From positions 1 to 6,284 of the forward strand of contig JAFAUA010000490.1 of the NCBI GenBank assembly GCA_019243595.1: a stretch of 6,284 bases of DNA, given 5' to 3'. Source of the DNA: Acidimicrobiia bacterium (GTDB lineage: Bacteria; Actinomycetota; Acidimicrobiia; Acidimicrobiales; AC-14). The notes beneath the pieces are model-generated. The model did no database searches and was not told the DNA's origin. It was given only the letters and a program-made list of their open reading frames with translations. A program made the position numbers and the translations under genes. Shown piece after piece: positions 1-5,897 of the stretch (positions within the stretch are counted from its first letter, which is position 1; every line of letters starts with the position of its first letter).

Positions 1-34
1 TGCGAGACCGTCGGCGTGCGTCCCGCGTTATGAC

Positions 35-151
35 TCAGGCTGGCTGGCTCCGGTCGGTCACGGCTTGTAGCGCCCAGCCGTTGCCGTCGGGGTCGTTGAA
101 GAAGACGAAGCTTCCCCACGGGAACACCTGCACGTCGCTGACTTCGACGCC
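35..151 (-). other. VOC-superfamily C-terminal remnant
   Basis: The last 38 or so codons of the chimeric frame carry the closing beta strands of a VOC domain, with the PWG-SFVFF-DPDGNGWALQ pattern typical of bleomycin-resistance/glyoxalase-like proteins. The first half of a VOC domain (one or two beta-alpha-beta-beta-beta units) is absent, so this cannot fold as a normal VOC enzyme. It does not derive from the intact VOC gene at 4738-5136: that protein ends with a different pattern (PWGQTVARLLSPEG), and apart from PWG the two tails share little. Confidence 0.65.
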
Positions 152-472
152 GCGCTCGGCCAGGTCGGGATCGAGGCCCGCGTGTGCCACCCGGCCGTTG
201 CGGGTGACGATCAGGCCCGCGTGCGCACCCACGGCTTCGACAGCCGCGCGCACACCCTCGGGGATGCCCCTCTCACCGCCGTCGCCGCCGTCGCCGGCCA
301 CGGGTGAATAGGCATCGAGGTCGAGCTCTGAGATGCGGCTGTAGCGCCAGATCTCCTCGGCTTCGGTCGGAAGACCCGCGTCGTCGAAGCGCTCGAAGGC
401 CGCGGCACGCCGCGCCCGGAGCCAATCGGGCCCTGGGAGCTCGGCGACGGTGTCGTGTGTGAAGGCGCTCAT
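35..472 (-). pseudogene. SufD N-terminal fragment fused to a VOC (glyoxalase-like) C-terminal tail
   Basis: A 145-residue frame with an ATG start at 472-470. Residues 1 to about 106 read as the N-terminus of SufD, the Fe-S cluster scaffold partner of SufB and SufC: a WLRARRAAAFERF helix, then PTEAEEIWRYSRI, LDLDAYSP and a VTRNGRVAHAGLDP strand. From about residue 108 the sequence matches the end of a VOC metalloenzyme instead (FPWGSFVFF, NDPDGNGWALQ) and stops. SufD is normally roughly 370-440 residues, so the beta-helix core and the C-terminal SufB-contacting part are missing. The switch lies at RGVEVSDVQ (about 128-154), a string plausible in both families. Residues 60-67 are a Gly/Asp-rich linker made from GCC/GTC repeats on the plus strand. 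A terminator-like hairpin sits just upstream and the Shine-Dalgarno is weak. I infer a non-functional chimera or a misassembly; a genuine new fusion is less likely. Confidence 0.7.
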
Positions 473-479
473 CTCGCGG

Positions 480-500
480 AAAAGGGGCCGGACCGACCCC
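480..500 (-). terminator. Candidate intrinsic terminator after the HAD phosphatase gene
   Basis: Read on the minus strand, bases 500-484 form GGGGTCG-GTC-CGGCCCC. This is a 7-bp stem with one G-U pair and a 3-base loop, followed at 483-480 by TTTT. It begins 10 bases after the TAG stop of the HAD gene (513-511) and ends 7 bases before the ATG of the SufD-like frame. The T-tract is short, so termination may be partial. The hairpin could also hide the ribosome site of the downstream frame. Confidence 0.45.
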
Positions 501-510
501 GCCGGTGATG

Positions 511-1146
511 CTACCGACAGAGGGCGTCGTAGACGTCGGCCAGTGTGTCGAACGGCACGTGGTCGACCCCGCTGAACTCACACCACTCGGCCAGACGGTC
601 CTTGGCGAACAGCACGTCGGTCAGGAGGGCGGCCTTGCGGTCGCTGATGCCGTCGCCCACGAACACCGTGGTGCGTCCTCGTCGACGCGCATCCTTGATC
701 GGCGCCTGCTTGCACGTGCCGCAACTCGAGCACGGGCAGCACCGGTCGAGGTTCGGGAACTCGAGGGTGCCGGTCGACCAGTCGACGGCATTGGTGAGCA
801 CCGGAACGCCGAGGCGGCCGCACACCTCCTCGGCATAGAAACCGAACCCGTCGGAGACGACCGTGACCTCGGCGCCGCCGGCGCGGAGACCGGCAACGAG
901 ACGCTCGGCGTCGGGATCGAGCTCGACGTCACGTGCCACACCGCGCAACACCACCTCGTCGTGCGGGAGGAGTTCCCACTCCCGCGACAGACACTCTCGG
1001 CTGCCAATGGCGCCCGCGCCGTAGAGCTCGTCGACAGCGACCCACGCGCCGTCCGGATTCAGCCGCTCGAGCAGGTGCACGCCGCTGTCGATGAGCGTCA
1101 TCGTCCCGTCGAAGTCGAGGAACACCGAAGCAGAGGCCAGATCCAC
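511..1146 (-). CDS. HAD-superfamily phosphatase, MtnX-like
   Basis: A 211-residue soluble phosphohydrolase of HAD subfamily IB. Numbering from the GTG start, motif I is FLDFDGT with nucleophile D11 and acid/base D13; motif II is VVSDG with S98; a motif III lysine is probably K151; motif IV is GDGISD at 164-169 with D165 and D169 as Mg ligands. Between motifs II and III lies a cysteine cluster (C136, C137, C139, C142, C145) ending in CGTCK. A C-rich stretch ending in CK also occurs in MtnX, the phosphatase acting on 2-hydroxy-3-keto-5-methylthiopentenyl-1-phosphate in methionine salvage. No other methionine-salvage gene is in the window, so the substrate is open; a phosphoserine-phosphatase-like role is possible. 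I prefer GTG at 1146 because a GGTAGG lies 8 bases upstream; TTG at 1152 is the only longer choice before an in-frame stop. It diverges from the crotonase gene with a gap of about 23 bp. Confidence 0.85.
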   Translation of the reverse strand: MDLASASVFLDFDGTMTLIDSGVHLLERLNPDGAWVAVDELYGAGAIGSRECLSREWELLPHDEVVLRGVARDVELDPDAERLVAGLRAGGAEVTVVSDGFGFYAEEVCGRLGVPVLTNAVDWSTGTLEFPNLDRCCPCSSCGTCKQAPIKDARRRGRTTVFVGDGISDRKAALLTDVLFAKDRLAEWCEFSGVDHVPFDTLADVYDALCR

Positions 1147-1169
1147 ACCCAAGACCTACCATCCCGGGC

Positions 1170-1997
1170 ATGGCGCCTACCTCTGAAGTCCTGACCCTCG
1201 AGCGCGACGCCCACGTCGCCACCCTCTGGCTCGACAGCCCCGAACGGCGCAACGCCATGGGACCCGCGCTCTGGGCCGACCTGCCGAGGATGATGGAGGA
1301 GGTCGCCGACGACGACGACGTACGGGCGGTCGTCATCGCCGCCAAGGGCCCGGCCTTCACCGTCGGCCTCGACCTCAAGACCATGGGGAGCGCGGTCGCC
1401 GGCGAGGGAGGCGGCGGCACGTCGGAGGCGGCGCGGCGCAAGGCCGCCCTGCGCGGCATCAAGCGTCTGCAAGGTTCGATCAACGCCATCGCTGACTGCC
1501 CCAAGCCGGTGATCGCCGCAGTGCACGGCTACTGCATCGGCGGCGGCATCGACCTGATCTGTGCGTGCGACATCCGATTGGCGTCGGCCGACGCGACCTT
1601 CTCGGTCCGGGAGACCAAGATCGCCATCGTCGCCGACCTCGGCACCCTCCAGCGCCTCCCGGGGATCGTGGCCAAGGGCCACGTGGCCGAGCTCGCCTAC
1701 ACAGGCAAAGACATCAGCGCCGACCGGGCGGCCGAGATCGGGCTGGTCAACCAGGTGCTGCCCGACGGCGAGGCCTGCCTGAAGGCCGCCCACGAGATGG
1801 CGGGCGAGATCGCCGCCAACTCCCCCCTTGCCGTGCAGGGCACCAAAGCGGTCCTGCGGGCGAGCGAGGGCCGCACCGTCGAGGAGGGCCTCGACTACGT
1901 GGGCGTCTGGAACGCCGCCTTCCTGGCCTCCAACGACCTGACCGAGGCCTTCACCGCCTTCCTGGAGAAGCGACCCCCGACCTTTACCGGCGAGTAG
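1170..1997 (+). CDS. Crotonase-fold enzyme, probable delta3,5-delta2,4-dienoyl-CoA isomerase (ECH1-like)
   Basis: A 275-residue crotonase. The oxyanion hole is formed by FTVGLDL (G66) and the IGGGID loop (G125). Several blocks resemble mammalian ECH1: GGGIDLICACDIR, ADLGTLQRLP, and a C-terminal LDYVGVWNAAFL. The acidic residues D128, E148 and D156 match the rat ECH1 triad D176/E196/D204 as I recall it, with identical spacings of 20 and 8 residues. This favours isomerisation of 3,5-dienoyl-CoA to 2,4-dienoyl-CoA in degradation of unsaturated fatty acids with odd-positioned double bonds, over simple hydration. Plain hydratase activity cannot be excluded. Residues 74-90 hold a Gly-rich stretch, probably a surface loop. 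The ATG at 1170 has no clear Shine-Dalgarno, so translation may be leaderless, as is common in actinobacteria. No other beta-oxidation gene lies in the window; the enzyme is cytoplasmic and probably transcribed alone. Confidence 0.88.
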   Translation: MAPTSEVLTLERDAHVATLWLDSPERRNAMGPALWADLPRMMEEVADDDDVRAVVIAAKGPAFTVGLDLKTMGSAVAGEGGGGTSEAARRKAALRGIKRLQGSINAIADCPKPVIAAVHGYCIGGGIDLICACDIRLASADATFSVRETKIAIVADLGTLQRLPGIVAKGHVAELAYTGKDISADRAAEIGLVNQVLPDGEACLKAAHEMAGEIAANSPLAVQGTKAVLRASEGRTVEEGLDYVGVWNAAFLASNDLTEAFTAFLEKRPPTFTGE

Positions 1998-2069
1998 CAA
2001 AGGGCGTCCCGCAACAGGAATTGCCACAAATCTCTCAGTCACGCCCCATGACCGGCCGATATGTGAAAT
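1998..2069 (+). other. Intergenic gap between crotonase and c-di-GMP genes
   Basis: At 72 bp this is the longest non-coding stretch in the window and is AT-richer than its surroundings. It presumably carries the promoter of the downstream gene. A TTGCCA at 2021-2026 resembles a -35 box, but no convincing -10 box follows at the usual distance. I see no terminator hairpin for the crotonase. The pentamer ATGTG repeats at 2061-2065 and 2068-2072, the second copy containing the GTG start. Confidence 0.3.
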
Positions 2070-4763
2070 GTGCTGGGGCGCATCGCAGAGCGGACGAAGT
2101 CCGCAGTCATCGGCTTCCTACCTCGGGGCGGCTCGCTCCCCCATGAGGAGTGGGAGAAGCGGCACCGCGTCATCGTGATCGTCCTCTGGGTACACGCCCT
2201 CGCCCTGACGATCTTCGGGCTGGCTCGGGGATACACGTTGGCCCACACCGTCGCCGACACATCGATTGTGGCGACCGCCGCCGCCTTCGCGTCCTGGACG
2301 CGTCTCGGGCGGAAGTGGCAGTCGGTCGTCGCCGCTTTCGGGCTGGTCGCCGCCTCGGGAATCTTGGTGCACCTGTCCGGCGGCGTCGTCGAGGCCCACT
2401 TCCACTACTTCGTCATCGTCGTCGTCCTCAGCCTCTACGAGGACTGGGTGCCGTTTCTCGTCGCCATCAGCTTCGTCGTTTTGGAACACGGGCTCTTCGG
2501 CGCCATCGACCCCCATGCCGTGTACAACCATGCGTCGGCGATCAACAACCCGTGGAAGTGGGCACTCATCCACGGCGGGTTCGTGCTGGCCGAGAGCGTG
2601 GCCTGCCTGGTGGCGTGGCGCAAGAACGAGGATGCGCGCGTCGACCTGCAGCGCTCGCTACTGAGCCTCTCCGAGAGCGAAGAGCGATTCCGCGGCCTGG
2701 TGCAGAACGCTTCCGACATCGCCATCGTCTGTGATCGCGACGCGTGCATCACCTACGTGAGCCCGTCCATCAAGAAGGTGCTTGGTTACGCCCCCGAAGA
2801 AGTCCTCGGCCGTGAGCGCTGGACGTTCATCCATCCCGAAGACGTCGAACTGGCGCTCGCGGCGTGGGAATCGAGGATCACGACGACGGAGGACACGGCG
2901 CCGATCGAGTACCGGGCCAAGCACGCCGACGGCACGTGGCGGTGGGTCGAGGTCGAGATGGGCAACCTGCTCGACGAGCCGGCCGTCGCAGGCGTCGTCC
3001 TCAACATCCGCGACATCACCGAGCGCAAGACGGCCGAGGAGGCGCTGCTCCACCAGGCCTTCCACGACACCTTGACTGGTCTCCCGAACCGTGCGCTCCT
3101 CCTCGACCGCCTCGGCCAATCTCTTGCCCGACGTGGCCCGCGACGGGGATCGATGACTGCGGTCCTCTTCCTTGACCTCGACCGCTTCAAGTGGATCAAC
3201 GACAGCCTCGGGCATGCTGCGGGCGACGAGTTGCTCCAACAGGTCTCGGAGCGTCTACGCACCGCCCTCCGCGCCGGCGACAGCGTCGCTCGCTTCGGTG
3301 GCGACGAGTTCGTCGTGCTGTGCGAGGAGCTCGACGGCGAGTGGGAAGCCGAGGCCATCGCCGAACGCATCCACGACGCCCTGACCGAGCACTTCTGCGT
3401 CGACGGACGTGACCTCACGGTGACCGCGAGCATCGGCATCGTGACCTCGGCGACGGCGTCGGGGGCGACAGCCGACTCGCTGCTGCGCGACGCCGACGCC
3501 GCCATGTACCGGGCCAAGGAACGAGGCCGTGACCGCGTGGAGAGCTACCAGCGCGGCATGCAGACGCTCGCCCTGGAGCGCCTCCAGATGGAGGGCGATC
3601 TCCGCCGGGGCATCGAGCGCGACGAGCTCCGAGTCCACTACCAGCCGGTCGTCCGCCTGAGCGGCACCGCAATGATCGGCGTCGAGGCCCTTGTGCGGTG
3701 GCAGCACCCCGAACGCGGCCTGGTCGCACCTGGCGACTTCATCCCCGTCGCCGAGGAGACCGGCCTCATCCGCGCCGTCGGCGCCTACGTGCTCGACGAG
3801 GCCTGCAAGCAGGTGGCGGCGTGGAACCGCGCCAACCCCGACCGCACGCCACTGAACGTCTCGGTCAACCTCTCCGCCCGCCAGATGAGTGCCGCCGACC
3901 TGACCCGTCTCGTGCTCCGGGCCCTGAACGACTCCGGGCTCGAGCCCGGCCTCCTCTGCCTGGAGATCACCGAGTCGGTGCTGATGGAGGACGTGGGCGC
4001 CAGCCGCACCGTGCTGCAGTCACTGAAGGAGCTCGGTGTGAGGCTCGGCATCGACGACTTCGGCACCGGCTACTCGTCGCTGCTCTATCTACGTCGCTTC
4101 CCTGTCGACTTCCTCAAGGTCGACCGGTCGTTCGTCATGGGACTGGGCCACAACTCCGAGGACGGCGCAATCGTCGCCGGCGTGCTGGGCCTGGCCCACG
4201 CCTTGGGCGTCGGGGCGATCGCCGAGGGCGTGGAGGAGCCCGCGCAGGCCGACAAGCTGGCGGCGCTCGGATGTGAGCAGGCACAGGGCTTCCTCTGGAG
4301 CAAGCCACTGCCCGCGGACGAACTCGAGCAGAGCTTCGAGCGGCTGTGGCCGCGCACGTCGACGATTGCCAGGGAGCCCGGTCAGCCGCTGCGTGTTGTG
4401 CTCGCCGACGACCGGCCGGAGATGCGGACGACGGTGCGCATCGCCATGGACCTGGCCGGCGGCTTCGAGGTCGTCGGCGAAGCGGAGACTGGCAAGGAAG
4501 CCATCGCCCTGGCGCGCGAGCTGCAGCCCGACCTCCTGCTCCTCGACGTCCTGATGCCGGGAATGACGGGCATCGAGGCCCTTCCTCACATCGCCAGCGT
4601 GGCGCCGGACACCAAGGTCGCCATCCTCACCGCCATCGACACGGCGGTGCTCGAGGCCGACGAGTGCAGCAAGGCGGCCGCCACCTTCGACAAGGCGATG
4701 GGGCCGTCGCGGCTGGTCGAGCAGCTCCTCGAGCAGTTCAGCGAAGCTGCGGCGAATAGCTGA
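2070..4763 (+). CDS. Membrane-bound PAS-GGDEF-EAL protein with a C-terminal REC domain
   Basis: An 897-residue cyclic-di-GMP turnover protein. Residues 33-183 hold about six hydrophobic segments with many histidines (H101, H110, H112, H140, H149, H154, H168), including the motif EAHFHYF. A PAS/PAC domain follows at about 203-320, ending in DITERK. The GGDEF domain (about 325-490) has an intact GGDEF motif at 410-414, metal/substrate residues D369, N377 and D386, and an inhibitory RxxD site at 401-404. The EAL domain (about 505-760) has E539, N600, E632, E635, D662, D663, K683, E719 and Q739; from N600 on the spacings equal those of the active phosphodiesterase RocR, so it should be catalytic. 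A receiver domain (about 773-890) has D780/D781, phospho-acceptor D826, T854 and K875. REC is usually N-terminal in such proteins. GTG at 2070 is the first possible start after an in-frame stop. The last 26 bp overlap the opposing VOC gene. Confidence 0.95.
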   Translation: MLGRIAERTKSAVIGFLPRGGSLPHEEWEKRHRVIVIVLWVHALALTIFGLARGYTLAHTVADTSIVATAAAFASWTRLGRKWQSVVAAFGLVAASGILVHLSGGVVEAHFHYFVIVVVLSLYEDWVPFLVAISFVVLEHGLFGAIDPHAVYNHASAINNPWKWALIHGGFVLAESVACLVAWRKNEDARVDLQRSLLSLSESEERFRGLVQNASDIAIVCDRDACITYVSPSIKKVLGYAPEEVLGRERWTFIHPEDVELALAAWESRITTTEDTAPIEYRAKHADGTWRWVEVEMGNLLDEPAVAGVVLNIRDITERKTAEEALLHQAFHDTLTGLPNRALLLDRLGQSLARRGPRRGSMTAVLFLDLDRFKWINDSLGHAAGDELLQQVSERLRTALRAGDSVARFGGDEFVVLCEELDGEWEAEAIAERIHDALTEHFCVDGRDLTVTASIGIVTSATASGATADSLLRDADAAMYRAKERGRDRVESYQRGMQTLALERLQMEGDLRRGIERDELRVHYQPVVRLSGTAMIGVEALVRWQHPERGLVAPGDFIPVAEETGLIRAVGAYVLDEACKQVAAWNRANPDRTPLNVSVNLSARQMSAADLTRLVLRALNDSGLEPGLLCLEITESVLMEDVGASRTVLQSLKELGVRLGIDDFGTGYSSLLYLRRFPVDFLKVDRSFVMGLGHNSEDGAIVAGVLGLAHALGVGAIAEGVEEPAQADKLAALGCEQAQGFLWSKPLPADELEQSFERLWPRTSTIAREPGQPLRVVLADDRPEMRTTVRIAMDLAGGFEVVGEAETGKEAIALARELQPDLLLLDVLMPGMTGIEALPHIASVAPDTKVAILTAIDTAVLEADECSKAAATFDKAMGPSRLVEQLLEQFSEAAANS

Positions 4764-5136
4764 CGCCGACGATCAGTCCCTCAGGGCTGAGGAGGCGGGC
4801 CACCGTCTGACCCCACGGTTCGGTGCGCGCGCCATGAATCAGCTGGTAGCCGCGGTCTTCTAGCTCTTTGGCGGCCTCGCGCACATCGTCGACCTCGAAC
4901 TCGAGGCTGGCCTGCGGCCGGGGAACGTTGGACGGCCACTGTTTGGTGCCGAAGCAGGCCTCGGCCGCCTGCTCGAGCGGCCAGAGACCGAAGTGCTTGA
5001 CGCCGTCGACGTTCTCGCTGTGCAGGTAGCCGTCGGTGTCCTCGAGGTCCAGGCCGAAGGTGTCGACGTAGAGGCGCTTGGTGGCGGACCTGTCGGTGAC
5101 GATGGGGGCGAAGCTGGCGACGAAGCGAATGTTCAT
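4738..5136 (-). CDS. VOC-family protein (glyoxalase/bleomycin-resistance fold)
   Basis: A 132-residue single-polypeptide VOC protein with two beta-alpha-beta-beta-beta halves. The first half runs from MNIRFVASFAPIV through LYVDTFGLDL to GVKHFGLWPL. The second runs from QASLEFEVDDV through ELEDRGYQLIHGA to PWGQTVARLLSPEG. Plausible metal or substrate ligands are H48, E79 or E81, and E119. The family covers glyoxalases, dioxygenases and antibiotic-binding proteins, and nothing here fixes the substrate. I chose ATG at 5136 because homologous-looking sequence begins there; a longer in-frame reading to 5229 only runs antisense-free into the end of the regulator gene. A GGAGG sits unusually close to that ATG. 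The gene follows the AraC-type regulator after 23 bp on the same strand, so the two are probably co-transcribed, and the regulator may control or respond to whatever this protein binds. Confidence 0.85.
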   Translation of the reverse strand: MNIRFVASFAPIVTDRSATKRLYVDTFGLDLEDTDGYLHSENVDGVKHFGLWPLEQAAEACFGTKQWPSNVPRPQASLEFEVDDVREAAKELEDRGYQLIHGARTEPWGQTVARLLSPEGLIVGVSYSPQLR

Positions 5137-5141
5137 ACCTC

Positions 5142-5155
5142 CGACCGTACGGCCG
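5142..5155. promoter_or_regulatory. Near-perfect 14-bp palindrome in the regulator-VOC gap
   Basis: The sequence CGACCGTACGGCCG is symmetric about the T|A step at 5148/5149, with only one mismatched pair (5144 against 5153). It fills most of the 23-bp gap just upstream of the VOC start. It could be an operator or an RNA hairpin that tunes VOC translation. AraC-family proteins usually bind direct repeats rather than palindromes, so the neighbouring regulator is not an obvious binder, and G/C-rich palindromes arise easily by chance here. Confidence 0.25.
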
Positions 5156-5159
5156 ACGG

Positions 5160-5897
5160 TCAGCCCGGGTCTTGAACGTTTCGGACTTTGATGAGCTCCG
5201 CCGGTGGCAGGCCGGCGAGGTCGTTGCACTCGCGTGTGAGGTGCGCCTGGTCGGCGTAACCCGCCTCGGCGGCCGCGTCGGCGATCGCGTACCCGTGGTC
5301 TTCGACGAGGGAGAGAAAGGCCCTGAACCGCAGCACGCGACCGAACGTCTTCGGGCCGTAGCCGACGGCGTTCTCGAAGCGTCGGCGCAGCTGACGTTCG
5401 CTGATGTTGAGTTCCTTGCTGATGGCGCCGACTCGCGCCTGCGACGGTACCGACCCGATCACATCGATGGCGGCGTCGACCTCGGCATCGATCTGTCGGA
5501 CCTCGTCGAGGCGCTCGACAAGCGCGGCCTCGAGGATGGCCTGCTTGCCCTCGACGCTCGGCGTCGAGGCCAGGGCGTCAGCGATCGCGGCTGCGTCTGA
5601 GCCCCAAAGGGCGTCGAGCTCGACGCTCTGGTTGGTCAGTTCGTCGGCCCGTGCCTTCAGGAAGCCGGGTGCCCGGCCGGGGCGGAAGCGGACCCCGACA
5701 GTGAGCGTGCCCTCGGGCAGGCCAATGACGTTGGCCGCGGTGTCAGGGCCGGCGACGGTGAGGGCCTCGTCGCCGATCCAGACGATGTCGATACAGCCAT
5801 CGGGCAGGACGCGCAGCCCAGGCCGCGCTTCGTCGGCCCAGGTGCAGGCGATGTAGTCGGCCAGGGCCGGGTGCGGCTTGCGCTCCCGGTAGGTCAG
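5160..5897 (-). CDS. AraC-family transcriptional regulator with DUF6597-like N-terminal domain
   Basis: A 245-residue cytoplasmic DNA-binding regulator when started at CTG 5897. Residues 1-110 resemble the DUF6597 domain found in front of many AraC helix-turn-helix regions: [18 protein letters not shown], then [11 protein letters not shown] and a GVRFRPG segment. The AraC region covers about 137-240, with a first helix-turn-helix near 156-177 ([19 protein letters not shown]) and a second near 205-225 ([19 protein letters not shown]). The frame has no ATG, GTG or TTG between the sufB stop and the domain start. The options are GTG at 5939, which overlaps sufB by 46 bp, or CTG at 5897, which makes a 4-base CTGA overlap with the sufB stop and has GGAGGGAG about 7 bases upstream. 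I favour CTG. It probably forms a transcription unit with the VOC gene 23 bp downstream. The effector is unknown. Confidence 0.82.
   Translation of the reverse strand: MTYRERKPHPALADYIACTWADEARPGLRVLPDGCIDIVWIGDEALTVAGPDTAANVIGLPEGTLTVGVRFRPGRAPGFLKARADELTNQSVELDALWGSDAAAIADALASTPSVEGKQAILEAALVERLDEVRQIDAEVDAAIDVIGSVPSQARVGAISKELNISERQLRRRFENAVGYGPKTFGRVLRFRAFLSLVEDHGYAIADAAAEAGYADQAHLTRECNDLAGLPPAELIKVRNVQDPG

Noticed and set aside
35..151. The VOC tail as a partial duplication of the nearby VOC gene at 4738-5136
   Set aside because: The tails share only PWG; the following residues and the DNA differ, so the tail comes from another VOC gene.
280..300. GCC/GTC repeat tract as a microsatellite or regulatory repeat
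   Set aside because: It encodes a Gly/Asp linker inside the SufD-like part and has only a few imperfect units.
505..1194. A 229-codon open frame on the plus strand, longer than the HAD gene it covers
   Set aside because: It shows no recognisable motifs and is an antisense shadow of the HAD gene, which has all four HAD motifs. Long antisense frames are common at this G/C content.
1098..2042. A 314-codon open frame on the minus strand opposite the crotonase
   Set aside because: It is Gly/Ala/Asp-rich low-complexity translation with no family pattern, and the plus-strand frame is a clear crotonase.
2021..2065. A sigma-70-type promoter for the c-di-GMP gene (TTGCCA with TATGTG)
   Set aside because: The two boxes are more than 30 bp apart and no -10-like sequence lies at 16-18 bp from TTGCCA.
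5137..5229. A longer VOC start at 5229
   Set aside because: The extra 31 residues are Arg/Pro/Gly-rich, overlap the end of the regulator gene and lie before the normal VOC start of MNIRF.
473..5893. The block between the suf genes as a mobile element
   Set aside because: No recombinase or transposase, target-site duplication or terminal inverted repeats are visible, and the genes look like ordinary chromosomal ones with base composition similar to their flanks.
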